Shown here: piece by piece, positions 36,704-46,045 of the stretch | Layout of the letters: each line of letters opens with the position of its first letter | How positions within the stretch are numbered: the first letter of the stretch is position 1 | Assembly: GCF_003858395.1 (NCBI RefSeq) | Contig: NZ_QWEV01000005.1 | Span: 1,736,001 to 1,800,000 of the forward strand | Direction of reading: 5' to 3' | Source of the DNA: Acidipila sp. EB88 | Lineage (GTDB): Bacteria > Acidobacteriota > Terriglobia > Terriglobales > Acidobacteriaceae | Length of the DNA stretch: 64,000 nucleotides | Translations under genes and position numbers: made by a program | Notes under the pieces: generated by a model | Told to the model about the DNA's origin: nothing | Databases searched by the model: none | What the model saw: only the letters and a program-made list of their open reading frames with translations

Positions 36704-36949
36704 ATGTCTCAGACAGACCAGACAGTGTCCGCATCGCAGAAAGACCAGATCACCAGCGGCAACCATGTGCGCCGCAACGAGGACATCGCACTCGACCTGC
36801 TCAAGTTCGTTGCCTCCACCACCAACATCCTCCGCACCACCAGCCCCTCCACCGGCTTCACCGCCCCGGCCACGCAAAAGCCTGAGGACCAGGTGACCCT
36901 CCTGCTCGACCTCTACAGCCGCTGCCTGTCCACCATCCAGGGCGAGTAA
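36704..36949 (+). CDS. Small hypothetical protein
   Basis: 81 residues from the ATG at 36704, with GGAG at 36692-36695. The sequence is polar and helix-prone, with two candidate helices (NEDIALDLLKFVASTTNIL and EDQVTLLLDLYSRCLSTI) joined by a Ser/Thr/Pro linker. No signal peptide or known domain is seen. It follows the XRE gene by 67 bases on the same strand and may be co-expressed with it. Confidence 0.65.
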   Translation: MSQTDQTVSASQKDQITSGNHVRRNEDIALDLLKFVASTTNILRTTSPSTGFTAPATQKPEDQVTLLLDLYSRCLSTIQGE

Positions 36950-37233
36950 TCTGCCGGCGGCCGCAGCCTCACCGGGGCAGTGTCGCTACGGCGCTGCCCG
37001 GTCACCCAGGGCTCGGCCCCAGGCTCGCACAGCGTGGCTCCAAGGTCTGGCTTCAGGGTGTGGCTCCAGAACGGATGAGCAGGCTGATACACCCCGCCGC
37101 CACACCGCGCCAGCCCCTTGCGCCGCTTCCCGCCAGCCCAGACACCCGGCCTGCATAGGCTGACCCGCCCGCATCGTAAAGGGAGCCGCCGCCCGGGCCG
37201 CCGCGCAGCGCACACCAGGAGCACACCGCCGCA

Positions 37234-38292
37234 ATGTCCCTCGCATCTCTCCCGCTCGACCCCGGCACTCTCCACCTGGCCGTCTGCGGTGCCGGCGCCT
37301 TCGGCCGCAACCACGTGCGTGTGTATCGCGAGCTCGCCGCTGCCGACCCGTCTCTGCATCTCGCCGCCGTGGTCGATCCTGACCCCGCCCGCATCGCCGA
37401 CGCCGGCGTCCCGGTGTTCCGCTCCACCGAGGACATGCTGGCTGCCATCGCACGCGGCGACCTGCGCGTCGATGCCGCCAGCGTCTGCGTTCCCACCTCG
37501 CTCCATCACGCGGTCGCCGCCCAGCTCCTGGCCGCGGGCATCCACGTGCTGGTGGAGAAGCCCATCAGCAGCACCCTTGCCGAGGCCGACGACCTGATCG
37601 CCCTTGCGGCCCAGTACCAGCGCGTGCTCATGGTCGGCCATCTCGAGCGCTTCAATCCTGCTGTGGCAGCGCTCGCGCCCCTGCTGCGCGGCCCCATGTT
37701 CTTTGAGGCGCACCGCCTCAGCATTTTTTCTCCGCGCTCGCTCGACGTCGACGTGGTGCTCGACCTCATGATTCACGACCTCGACATCGTGCTGCACCTC
37801 GCGCAGTCGGCTGTGCGCCACGTCCACGCCGTGGGCCTGCCCATCCTTTCCCGCAAGACCGACATCGCCAACGTGCGCGTCGAGTTCGAGTCCGGCTGCG
37901 TCGCCAACTTCACTGCATCGCGTGTCTCTACCGAGCGCGTCCGCAAGCTGCGCTTCTTCCAGCCGCACCAGTACCTGTCCATCGACTATGCCCGGCAGGA
38001 CCTCCTGGTGATCGAAGTGCAGCCGCCCGCAAGCGCACCCGTCCCCCCAATCGAGGCACCCGCTGCCGGCAGCTCGCTGCCAACACTGGGCATGCAAAAG
38101 CCCTCGGTCCAGCAGGGAGAGCCCCTCCGGCTCGAGCTCCAGGCCTTCCTTCACGCCATCCGCTCAAGCGAAGCACCCGCCGTTACCGGTGCCGATGCCC
38201 GCGCCGCCCTGGCACTCGCCCTGCAGATCCAGCAGGCCATCGAAGCCCACGCGCAGCACGCCGGCCTCCAGGCCTTTGTCGCCGGGCCCTAG
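37234..38292 (+). CDS. Gfo/Idh/MocA family NAD(P)-dependent oxidoreductase
   Basis: 352 residues, cytoplasmic. An N-terminal Rossmann fold has GAGAFGRNH and the acidic AAVVDPDP at the end of the second strand. The family's EKP motif is in HVLVEKPIS, followed by VGHLERFNPA. LDLMIHDLDIVL supplies the usual catalytic-site His/Asp. Members oxidise sugars or cyclitols; the ERFNP and MIHDLDI variants recall UDP-GlcNAc 3-dehydrogenase-like enzymes of lipid A or glycan pathways, but that is inference. A Pro-rich insertion near residues 255-290 is unusual. It converges with glyA across a terminator. Confidence 0.88.
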   Translation: MSLASLPLDPGTLHLAVCGAGAFGRNHVRVYRELAAADPSLHLAAVVDPDPARIADAGVPVFRSTEDMLAAIARGDLRVDAASVCVPTSLHHAVAAQLLAAGIHVLVEKPISSTLAEADDLIALAAQYQRVLMVGHLERFNPAVAALAPLLRGPMFFEAHRLSIFSPRSLDVDVVLDLMIHDLDIVLHLAQSAVRHVHAVGLPILSRKTDIANVRVEFESGCVANFTASRVSTERVRKLRFFQPHQYLSIDYARQDLLVIEVQPPASAPVPPIEAPAAGSSLPTLGMQKPSVQQGEPLRLELQAFLHAIRSSEAPAVTGADARAALALALQIQQAIEAHAQHAGLQAFVAGP

Positions 38293-38335
38293 TCCCACCC
38301 GGCGCGCCGCCCGGCCGTTGGTCAAACACAAACAG

Positions 38336-38368
38336 AAAGGGTTCTGCCGCCACGCAGCAGAACCCTTT
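38336..38368. terminator. Bidirectional terminator between oxidoreductase and glyA
   Basis: A 12-bp perfect stem, AAAGGGTTCTGC (38336-38347) with its complement (38357-38368), and a 9-base loop. It stands between convergent genes, so it likely serves both; the A/T ends provide short U-runs in each direction. Confidence 0.85.
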
Positions 38369-38394
38369 GCCTTCTACCCCCGTCGACTGCCGAT

Positions 38395-39780
38395 CTACGC
38401 CCGCACCAGCTCCGGCTGCCTGGCTTCCACGGCCTCTTCCGCCCGCCGCCGCGCATACAGCGGGAAGCGCTCACAAAGCTCCGCAACCTCGCCCTTGATG
38501 CGCTCCAGCTTTCCGGCATCCGCGCGCGCATCGAGCGCCTGTGCAATCCATCCCGCGATCACTTCCATCTCCGCCTCGCCCATCCCGCGCGTAGACAGCG
38601 CCGGCGTGCCCAGACGGATTCCCGAAGGCTTCATCGGCGGGTTAGTGTCGAATGGAATCGCGTTCTTGTTCACCGTGATCCCCGCCGCACCCAGCGCTGC
38701 CTCGGCTTCCGAGCCCAGCATGCCCCGCTCAAACACGTCCATCAGCACCACATGGGTATCGGTGCCGCCCGAGATCAACCGGAAGCCGTGCGCCTCAAGC
38801 CCGCGGCACAGCGCCTGCGCATTGCGCACCACCAGCGCCGCATACCCCGCGAAGCCCGGCTCCAGCGCCTCGCGAAACGCCACGGCCTTGGCTGCCACCA
38901 CGTGCATCAACGGACCGCCCTGCTGTCCCGGAAATACGCAGCGGTCAATCAGTTTGCCCAGCTTGTCCAGCTCCGCCGCCTGCAGCTCGCCTGCGTTGTG
39001 CGTCGCCCCGGACACAGCCGTCCCATGCGCCCCCACACCATCGCCACCCGCCAGGATCATCCCCGACCGCGGCCCGCGCAGCGTCTTGTGCGTGGTGGTC
39101 GTCACCACGTCGGCATGTGGCAGCGGCGACGGGTGCACGCCGCCTGCCACCAGCCCGGCGAAGTGCGCCATGTCGATCATCAGCTTCGCGCCCACCTTGT
39201 CCGCGATCGCCCGCATCCGCGCAAAGTCAAACTGTCGCGGATACGCCGAGCCGCCACCGATCAGCAGCTTCGGCCGCTCGCGTTCCGCAATCTGCTCCAG
39301 CTCGTCATAGTCGATCGTTTCGGTCTCGCGCGACACCGCGTAGCTCGCCACCCGGTACAGCTTGCCCGAGAAGTTCAGCTTGTGCCCATGTGTCAGGTGG
39401 CCGCCATGCGCCAGGTCCAGCCCCAGGATCGTGTCGCCCGGCTCCAGCAGCGCCATCATCACCGCCGCGTTGGCCTGCGAGCCCGAGTGCGGCTGCACAT
39501 TCACATAGCTCGCCCCGAACAGCCGCTTGGCCCGCTCCCGCGCCAGCGTCTCCACCACGTCCGCGTACTCGCAGCCCCCGTAGTACCGCTTGCCCGGGTA
39601 GCCTTCGGCGTACTTGTTGGTCAGCACCGATCCCGCTGCCTCCAGCACCGACTCCGAGACAAAGTTCTCCGAGGCAATCATCTCGAGGCCCTCGTGCTGC
39701 CGCGTAGCCTCCGCCTTCAGTGCCGCTGCAATCTCCGGATCCTGTTGCGCCAACGTGCGTGGTGTCTGGTTGAAAGTCAT
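38395..39780 (-). CDS. glyA: Serine hydroxymethyltransferase
   Basis: 461 residues from the ATG at 39780; eleven extra codons upstream look non-coding. The PLP enzyme converts serine plus tetrahydrofolate to glycine plus 5,10-methylene-THF in the cytoplasm. Signatures are [54 protein letters not shown] and the PLP-lysine motif [19 protein letters not shown]. The C terminus carries [19 protein letters not shown] slight length excess over the common 415-430 residues comes from a Gly/Ala-rich insertion near [14 protein letters not shown]. Confidence 0.96.
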   Translation of the reverse strand: MTFNQTPRTLAQQDPEIAAALKAEATRQHEGLEMIASENFVSESVLEAAGSVLTNKYAEGYPGKRYYGGCEYADVVETLARERAKRLFGASYVNVQPHSGSQANAAVMMALLEPGDTILGLDLAHGGHLTHGHKLNFSGKLYRVASYAVSRETETIDYDELEQIAERERPKLLIGGGSAYPRQFDFARMRAIADKVGAKLMIDMAHFAGLVAGGVHPSPLPHADVVTTTTHKTLRGPRSGMILAGGDGVGAHGTAVSGATHNAGELQAAELDKLGKLIDRCVFPGQQGGPLMHVVAAKAVAFREALEPGFAGYAALVVRNAQALCRGLEAHGFRLISGGTDTHVVLMDVFERGMLGSEAEAALGAAGITVNKNAIPFDTNPPMKPSGIRLGTPALSTRGMGEAEMEVIAGWIAQALDARADAGKLERIKGEVAELCERFPLYARRRAEEAVEARQPELVRA

Positions 39781-39830
39781 GTAGGGATTGTAAAGCGCCG
39801 CATCCCGGCCCATCCGTCCACCCCCCTCAC

Positions 39831-39851
39831 GGTGTGTGGCAAAGACACACC
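39831..39851. promoter_or_regulatory. Inverted repeat upstream of glyA
   Basis: GGTGTGT and ACACACC, 7-base arms separated by 7 bases, 51 bases upstream of the glyA start. It may be a regulator site; no known consensus is claimed. Confidence 0.35.
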
Positions 39852-39921
39852 ATCCGCTGCAAACTTTCCGTGGCTCAGAGCGAGCGCCTTAACCCGTGAA
39901 AAAGGCGAAAACGCGCCACTC

Positions 39922-39977
39922 CTAAATTTTTAGTTGACGAGCATCGCGACGCCGGCCTAATGTCCTAAGCAATTAGG
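39922..39977 (+). promoter_or_regulatory. Promoter with twin CTAA-N4-TTAG operators for the BlaI module
   Basis: A -35 TTGACG (39934-39939) and a -10 TAATGT (39958-39963) with an 18-base spacer precede the BlaI-type gene. Two palindromes sharing CTAA-N4-TTAG, at 39922-39933 and 39965-39976 (the second extended to CCTAA/TTAGG), overlap the -35 side and the transcription start side. Their centres are 43 bases apart, about four helical turns. Dimeric BlaI repressors bind such palindromes, so autoregulation is a strong inference. Confidence 0.75.
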
Positions 39978-39985
39978 AGGCAGGA

Positions 39986-40453
39986 ATGGCGAAGCAGGAG
40001 AAAAGCGCGCTCACCCCGCTCGAACTCAGGGTGATGCAGGCGATCTGGAGGCGCGGACCGGGCACGGTCGGCGAGGTGCAGGAGGAGCTCGGCGGAGCCC
40101 TGGCCTACACCACCGTGCAGACCATGCTCAACATCCTGGAGCGCAAGCAAAAGCTCACCCGCGCGCTTGCGGGCCGCTCCTACGTCTACACCGCCACCGT
40201 TACGGAAGCCCGCGCCTCCGGCCACGCCGTGCGCGACCTCATCGATCGCATGTTCGGCGGCTCCCCCGAGGAACTCGTCATGAGCCTCGTCCACAACCGC
40301 GAGATCGACCCCGACCGGCTTGCCGCCCTCGCCGAGCGGCTTGAAATCCTGCCCGCGCCCGACGCCCTCGCCGAGCCGGACAAGAAGAAGAAAGAAAGAA
40401 AAGACAAGAAAGACAGGAAAGACAAGAAGCACCGGAACAAGGAGGGCGCCTGA
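39986..40453 (+). CDS. BlaI/MecI/CopY-type transcriptional repressor
   Basis: 155 residues. The winged HTH is LTPLELRVMQAIWRRGPGTVGEVQEELGGALAYTTVQTMLNILERKQKL, the family's canonical pattern, followed by a dimerisation helix region. The last 25 residues are a Lys/Asp/Glu-rich tail (DKKKKERKDKKDRKDKKHR) encoded by a long purine tract. This is unusual for BlaI and perhaps the site where the M56 sensor cuts or a DNA-contact arm. The stop overlaps the next start (TGATG at 40451-40455). The operators at 39922-39977 imply that it represses its own operon until the membrane protease inactivates it. Confidence 0.92.
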   Translation: MAKQEKSALTPLELRVMQAIWRRGPGTVGEVQEELGGALAYTTVQTMLNILERKQKLTRALAGRSYVYTATVTEARASGHAVRDLIDRMFGGSPEELVMSLVHNREIDPDRLAALAERLEILPAPDALAEPDKKKKERKDKKDRKDKKHRNKEGA

Positions 40454-41837
40454 TGTTCTCCTTCGCGCACCCGTTTCTCTCCGCGCTGTCCACGTGGCTC
40501 CTGGCTTACCTCGGCAACTCGCTCTGGCAGGTGCCGCTGCTGTATGCCGCGGCCTCGTGGATGGCGCGGCCCATCCGTGCCCTGGGCATCGCGGCGGAGC
40601 ACCGGCTCTGGGTCGGCTGCGCCGTGCTGCAGTGCCTGCTCCCGGCCTGTCCACCGGTTTCGTGGCAGTGGCTGCGCAGCCTGGTGCCGTGGCCCGGTCG
40701 CGTGGCCATGGCACCCGGGCGCACGTCTCCGTCAGCTTTGGTCCCGGCCTCGCGCTTGAGCAGCTTCGCCTTCCCCATGCCCTGCTTGCTACCGCGACCC
40801 TGGCCTACGCAGCGGTGCTGCTGTATGTCGCCGCCCGCCTGCTCTGGCGGAGCGGACGCGTCCGCTCCATCGCGCGTGAGGCCACCCCCGCGCACCTCAC
40901 CGGCGAGGCCGCGCTCTGCTGGGCTGCCTGCTGCCGCCACTTCGGCCTCGCCGGCACGCGCCGCGCTCCCGCGCTTGCGACCTCGCACGCCATTGCGGGC
41001 CCCGTCTCGATCGGCCTGCGACGACCCATGGTCCTGTTGCCTGTCGGCTTCCCCCACAGGGTCCGGCCCGAAGACCTCCGCACCGCCTTGGCGCACGAGT
41101 GCGCGCACATCGCCCGGCGCGACTTCGCCCTCAACCTTCTCTACGAACTGCTCGCCCTGCCGGTCCACTACCATCCGTTCGCCCGGCGCGCGCGCAGCCG
41201 TGTCACCGAGACGCGCGAAATGCTCTGCGACCAACTGGCCGCCGCGGCCACGGCAGGCGAACAGCAGTATGCGCGTTCCCTCTTGCGGCTGGCCGCGCTG
41301 TGCCTGCAGCCCCGGCGAGCCCCCGTCCCCCACGCCATCGGGATCCTCGATGCCAACGCGTTTGAAAGGAGAATCACCATGCTGACCCAACCCAAGCAGC
41401 CCATCGGGTGGGCGCGCAGGAGCCTCACCCTGGCCGCCTGCTCCTCGCTCGCCCTCGGTACCTGCGCCTCTGCCCTGGCACTGAGCCTCGACGTTCAGGT
41501 CCCTGCCGCCACAACGCCCGGCCCACGCTCCCCGGCTACCACGGGCAAGCCGCTCGTCGTTCCAGGCAAGGTCATGGCCGGGCAGGTGCTCACCCGCGTC
41601 GACCCCGTCTACCCGCCCGAGGCAAAAAAGGCCAAAATCCAGGGCACCATCGTCCTCCAGGCCGTGATCGGCAAAGACGGCACCATGCAGAACCTCAAGG
41701 TCGTCTCCGGCCCCGCGGAGCTTCAACGCTCCGCCATGGACGCAGTCCGCCAATGGACCTACAAGCCCTACCTGCTCAACGGCGATCCCGTCGAGGTAGA
41801 CACCACGATCCACGTGACCTACTCCCTCGATCGCTGA
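40453..41837 (+). CDS. BlaR1-like M56 membrane metalloprotease fused to a TonB-type C-terminal domain (one apparent frameshift)
   Basis: N-terminal membrane segments (SALSTWLLAYLGNSLWQVPLLYAAASW) are followed by an M56 zinc-protease core with LAHECAHIARRD (HExxH) and TREMLCDQLAAAA. After a further hydrophobic segment (LTLAACSSLALGTCASALAL), a TonB C-terminal-like domain ends the protein (VDPVYPPEAKKAKIQGTIVLQAVIGKDG, AVRQWTYKPYLLNG). The frame breaks near 40717-40719: adding one G to the GGG run restores 461 codons. M56 sensors cleave the cognate BlaI-type repressor on signal detection. Here a periplasmic TonB-like domain replaces the penicillin-binding sensor domain of BlaR1, so the stimulus may not be a beta-lactam. 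Confidence 0.85.
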
Positions 41838-42004
41838 TCCCTCGAGCGCTGATCGCTGATCCCAGGCACGCGGCATCCGCGTCGATGCCGCACCGCCTCC
41901 CGGCCACTCCCGACCTGCTCCGCAAACGATCGGGAGTCGGCGGGCAGCCTCCGCCACACCCGCACTGCTGTGCCCACTCCCGGATCCTTGTACGCTGTGC
42001 CAAG

Positions 42005-43327
42005 ATGACTCCCCTCGTCCCGTCGCGCAAGCGCAAGCCCCTGTGGCCAGCCCTGTTCCCCGCCGTTCCCGCAGCCCTGTCGCTGTGCCTGTTCCTCCAC
42101 TCCTGCCTCGCGCAAACCCCAGCCCAGGCTCCGCTCCCGGCAGTCCCGGCCGCCACACCCATCGACGCCCTCGGCGCCTCGCTCTTCCAGCAGTCCGGCG
42201 CCACCGGCATGGTGCTGGTCCTGGTGCACGGCCACCAGGTGGTCCTCCGCGGCTACGGTGAGACCGCACCCGGGTCTCACCAGCCCCCCGCCCGCGACTC
42301 CGTCTTCCGTCTCTGCTCGCTCACCAAGATCTTCACCACCGACGTGCTCACCCGGCTCGTGCTCGACCAAACCGTGCGCCTCGACGATCCCCTGCAGCGG
42401 TTCGCCCCGCCCGGCATCGTCGTGCCCGCACGCGACGCCCCCATCCTCCTTGGTGAGCTCGCCACCCACACCGCCGCGCTGCCCCGCGAACTCCGCGAAG
42501 CCCCCGCGGGCACCCCGCACTTCACCTTTCCCGACCGCCGCACCCGCTGGAGCTGGCTTCCCAACCAGCGCCTGCTCAGCACGCCGGGCACTGCCGCGCT
42601 CTACTCCAACATCGGTTTTGACCTGCTCAGCGACGCTCTCGCCGCGGCCACCCACACCCAGTACGCCGCGCTGCTCGCCACCCGCACGCTCCGGCCGCTG
42701 CACATGGACCACACCACGTTCTTTCCCACCCCGGCACAGTGCAGCCACCTGCTGCTCGGCGCCTTTGACCAGGGCCCCTGCACGTCCACGGAACAGACCG
42801 CGGGCAGCTCCGGGCTCTACTCCACCGCATCCGACATGGCCATCTGGTTGCAATACCTGCTCGGTTCTAACACCCCGGCCATCGCTGCGCAGCCCTCCGC
42901 CGCCCAGGCCACCTACCTCCAGCCGGCCCAGCTCCTCCGCCAGAAAGGACTCGACCACGCTGGCGAGCCCACCGGCATCGGCCTTGGCTGGATCGACCTC
43001 CTGCCACCCGGCGACCCCTCCTACCTGGTGGAGAAAACCGGCGGAGGCGCCGGCTTCCACACCTACATTGCCCTCAACCACGCCACGCAAACCGCGGTCT
43101 TCCTCGCTGCCACCGACGGCCGCGTCGATACCCACCTCAACCTCTTCAACGCCGCCAACAAGCTCCTGCTCGCCGTCGCAGGCCTGCCCCCTCTGCCCGA
43201 GCCGGCGGCTCAACCCCTGCGACGCCCCGCCGGCGCACACACCACTCCTCGCTCACGCACCCGCGTCGCGGCACTGCACGCGCGCGTCGCCATCCGCCGC
43301 CGTGCCCATCCTCACCACCCGGCCTAG
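42005..43327 (+). CDS. Exported serine hydrolase of the beta-lactamase/AmpH fold
   Basis: 440 residues from the ATG at 42005, which opens a signal peptide (ALFPAVPAALSLCLFLHSCLAQ). The penicillin-binding fold is shown by the SxxK motif Ser105-Lys108 (CSLTK), LYSNIGFDLL as the YxN motif, and a late KTGGGAGF as the KTG box. It is therefore a class C-like beta-lactamase, DD-peptidase or esterase. It stands 167 bases after the BlaI/M56 pair, so it is a plausible target of that switch. The last 40 residues (RRPAGAHTTPRSRTRVAALH onward) are Arg-rich and atypical and may be a tail or another local frame slip. Confidence 0.88.
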   Translation: MTPLVPSRKRKPLWPALFPAVPAALSLCLFLHSCLAQTPAQAPLPAVPAATPIDALGASLFQQSGATGMVLVLVHGHQVVLRGYGETAPGSHQPPARDSVFRLCSLTKIFTTDVLTRLVLDQTVRLDDPLQRFAPPGIVVPARDAPILLGELATHTAALPRELREAPAGTPHFTFPDRRTRWSWLPNQRLLSTPGTAALYSNIGFDLLSDALAAATHTQYAALLATRTLRPLHMDHTTFFPTPAQCSHLLLGAFDQGPCTSTEQTAGSSGLYSTASDMAIWLQYLLGSNTPAIAAQPSAAQATYLQPAQLLRQKGLDHAGEPTGIGLGWIDLLPPGDPSYLVEKTGGGAGFHTYIALNHATQTAVFLAATDGRVDTHLNLFNAANKLLLAVAGLPPLPEPAAQPLRRPAGAHTTPRSRTRVAALHARVAIRRRAHPHHPA

Positions 43328-43348
43328 CGCCTCAGCCGCACGCAAAAA

Positions 43349-43372
43349 GGGGGCGCGCCAAAGCGCACCCCC
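43349..43372. terminator. Hairpin between convergent serine hydrolase and hydrolase genes
   Basis: GGGGGCGCGC (43349-43358) pairs with GCGCACCCCC (43363-43372) with one mismatch and a 4-base loop. A-rich bases precede it, giving U's on the minus strand. Confidence 0.65.
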
Positions 43373-43407
43373 AAGTCCCTGATCCTTAAATGCCCGCCAA
43401 CAAGCCC

Positions 43408-44610
43408 TTAGTCCGCGAACGCCCCGTGCACAAACGAGCCGAGGTACCACCCGTCGATGAACTTGTATGGCGTTTCCCCGGTCGTGTAATGCCCGCACGG
43501 CAGCACCCTCGACTCGTGCCGGATCCCCAGCCGCCGGAAGTTCTCCAGCACCTGCAGCGAAAACTCCTCCAGGAACGTCAGGTCGTACGTCGCATGCACC
43601 ACCAGCGTCCGGCGCTCGCGCTCCCGCGCCGTCGCCAGGAACCGGTCCATGTAATGGATCGGCGAAATCGCCCCCCACAGCCCGTTCAATCGCTCCTGTG
43701 TCAGCCCTGCCTGCTCAAACGCCGCACGAATATGCCGCGTGCTCTGCCCCGTCCACACCACGTCCCCAAAAGACGTTGACGCATGGTTGAACGCGCACAC
43801 CTCCAGTCGTGGATCATGCGCCGCCGCCAGAAATGCGTAGCAGCTTCCCAGCGAGGTGCCCATTACCCCGAACTGCCGATATCCGTGTGCTTCGAGCCAG
43901 TCCACGCAGCACCGGATATCCACCACCGCCTGCCGGCAAGCCGCCAGCGTCCGGCCGATATTCGACGACACCGCGTAATCCGAACGCTCCAGCTCCGCAG
44001 GCCTGCGAATGTCGTGATACGGCTTGGACAGCCGCAGTGCCGAAACCCCGAACCGGTTGAACAGTGTGCACAGCGCATTGTGCGAAAACGCATCCGCATT
44101 CCACTGCGGCATGACGATAATCGCCTTGCGCGGCTGCTCGCCTGTCTGCCGATCCTCGGGCGCCGGGTACCACCGTGCATTGACCAGGTCATTTTCGGGA
44201 AACGGCGTCCGTACCGGCGACGTAAACCGCAGAAACTCCGCCGTGGGCAGCTCGCCCCGTGCCGCCCTGGCCTTCAGCTCCGCATCCTGCGCCAGCGTCT
44301 CCGGCCGCACATTGGTCGGGAACAGCTCCGGGTGACGCTCCTCGATCCGGTAATCCGTCGGCGCGCTGTAGCCAAAAAACGAGTCGCTGTCCGCCACGAT
44401 CGCCTCGTTCACCGCCAGCATCGCCCGCTCGGCCTCGGCAAACGTCAGCTCTTCCTCATGCACCTCGGCGAGCGGCTCAATCGCCGCCGGCAGCGCATCC
44501 CGCAGCCACTCGAAGCCCCACTCCACCGGCCGCACAATCCGGTTCTCATCCCGCGTGGTTAACTCGGTCTCCCAGCGGAACATCCACTTCGCGTACCACT
44601 CATTCAGCAT
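43408..44610 (-). CDS. Alpha/beta hydrolase, large cytoplasmic type
   Basis: 400 residues from the ATG at 44610, which follows AGGAAAGG; the upstream extension looks non-coding. The core shows AIIVMPQWNADA, then SALRLSKPYHD, the nucleophile elbow GTSLGSCYAF, HATYDLTFLEEFS for the acid and LPCGHYTTGETPYKFIDG for the catalytic His. An N-terminal lid of about 140 residues (EWYAKWMFRWETELTTRDENR) precedes it. No signal peptide is present. The substrate is unknown; it may act as an esterase or peptidase. It is downstream of alr on the same strand, after 178 bases. Confidence 0.78.
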   Translation of the reverse strand: MLNEWYAKWMFRWETELTTRDENRIVRPVEWGFEWLRDALPAAIEPLAEVHEEELTFAEAERAMLAVNEAIVADSDSFFGYSAPTDYRIEERHPELFPTNVRPETLAQDAELKARAARGELPTAEFLRFTSPVRTPFPENDLVNARWYPAPEDRQTGEQPRKAIIVMPQWNADAFSHNALCTLFNRFGVSALRLSKPYHDIRRPAELERSDYAVSSNIGRTLAACRQAVVDIRCCVDWLEAHGYRQFGVMGTSLGSCYAFLAAAHDPRLEVCAFNHASTSFGDVVWTGQSTRHIRAAFEQAGLTQERLNGLWGAISPIHYMDRFLATARERERRTLVVHATYDLTFLEEFSLQVLENFRRLGIRHESRVLPCGHYTTGETPYKFIDGWYLGSFVHGAFAD

Positions 44611-44788
44611 CAACACCTTTCCTGGCGGCCTGACCCAGTCAGCAAACCCGCAAACCCCGCCCCCCACGCTCACGCACAAGGCATAGAACTGCCGGCCCAA
44701 ACACCCAACCGGCGCCCCATGTCTCGATTCCGAGATGTGGGAACCACCAAACCCCGCGCCTCAATCCCAGCAATAAAACACAAACCAC

Positions 44789-46042
44789 CTACACCGCCAC
44801 CCGCTGCACCCGCGCCCCTATCCCGCAAAACACCTCATACGGAATCGTGCCGCACCACTCCGCCAGCTCCTCCACCGCGATCCGCCCTGACCCCTGCGTT
44901 CCCAGCAGCACCACCTCGTCCCCAATCCCCACATCCGCAATCCCTGACACATCCACCACCGTCTGGTCCATCGACACGCGCCCCACGATCGGCGCGCGCC
45001 GCCCTCGGATCAGCGCAGCCCCTAGGTTCGACAGGCGCCGGTTCAGCCCGTCCGCATACCCCACAGGCAGCAGCGCCAGCCGCGTCGGCCCATTCGCGTG
45101 GAACGTCTCGTTGTACCCCACCGACGCACCCGCATCCACCACGCGCAGCGACGTCACCTCGCACTTCCAGCGCATCACCGGCTCCAGTGCAGCAGCGCTG
45201 CCGGCCTCTGCCGCCGCAGCCCCATCCGCCCGCACCAGCCGCGGCTCCACCCCGTACAACGCCAACCCCGGCCGCACCAGCAACGCCGCACCCTGTTTCT
45301 CCGCCATTGCAGCCAAACGGGCCAGCTCCACCCCGGCAAACGCGTTTACCGAGTTGCCGGCATGCACCCAGCGCGGCCTTACCCCGGCTTCCGCCAGTTG
45401 CTCCAGCGCCGCTGCCAGCAGCCCGCACTGTGCTTCCGTCACCGCCCCGGCCGTCCGATCCTCACCCACCACCTCCGGCGAAGAAAAATGCGTCAGCACC
45501 CCTTCGATCCGGAGCGGCGAGTCCCCTTCAAACCCGGCCCCCAGCAGCAACCGGCGCAAAGCCTCGCCCGGCGCCACCCCCTGCCGGCTCATGCCCGTAT
45601 CAATTTCAAGATGTACCGCCACGGAGCGAGGTGCGCACCCGGCCCGCCGCGCAGCCGCGTCCAGCAGAGACAGGTGCCAGCCTTCCCACACCTGCGGCGT
45701 CAACGCGCGCTCCAGCAGCGCACCTTCCTCACCTGGGAAGAACCCCGACATCACCAGCACCCGGGGCCGCAGCGTCCCAAGCGCCCGTCGCAGCTCCAGC
45801 GCCTCCTCTACCGAGGTCACGCCCAGCCAGCTTTCGCCCACCTCCGCCGCCGACCGCGCAGCGATCCACTCGCACAGCGCCCGACCGCACAGCGCTGCGC
45901 CATGGCCATACGCATTCGCCTTGATTACCGCAACCAGCCCGGCGTGCACACGCGGCGTTGCCGACGCGCGGACCCGTGCTTCCAGCAGGTTGTAGTTGTG
46001 GAGCAGCGCCCCCAGCCGGATCTCGGCAACCAATGGCCGCAT
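44789..46042 (-). CDS. alr: Alanine racemase
   Basis: 417 residues, cytoplasmic, making D-alanine for peptidoglycan. The N-terminal PLP motif VAVIKANAYGHGA carries the Schiff-base Lys41. VGYNETFHANGP and LLPVGYADGLNR mark the second half and supply the catalytic Tyr. VGRVSMDQTVVDVSG and YEVFCGIGARVQR are the C-terminal family motifs. It lies 3 bases downstream of the NTF2-like gene, so they form one transcription unit, perhaps linking wall precursor supply to an exported factor. Confidence 0.95.
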   Translation of the reverse strand: MRPLVAEIRLGALLHNYNLLEARVRASATPRVHAGLVAVIKANAYGHGAALCGRALCEWIAARSAAEVGESWLGVTSVEEALELRRALGTLRPRVLVMSGFFPGEEGALLERALTPQVWEGWHLSLLDAAARRAGCAPRSVAVHLEIDTGMSRQGVAPGEALRRLLLGAGFEGDSPLRIEGVLTHFSSPEVVGEDRTAGAVTEAQCGLLAAALEQLAEAGVRPRWVHAGNSVNAFAGVELARLAAMAEKQGAALLVRPGLALYGVEPRLVRADGAAAAEAGSAAALEPVMRWKCEVTSLRVVDAGASVGYNETFHANGPTRLALLPVGYADGLNRRLSNLGAALIRGRRAPIVGRVSMDQTVVDVSGIADVGIGDEVVLLGTQGSGRIAVEELAEWCGTIPYEVFCGIGARVQRVAV

Positions 46043-46045
46043 GCG

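Noticed and set aside
40453..41837. Two separate genes (membrane protein plus TonB-domain protease)
   Set aside because: The break lies inside one continuous M56 protein, and one added G at 40717-40719 restores a single frame.
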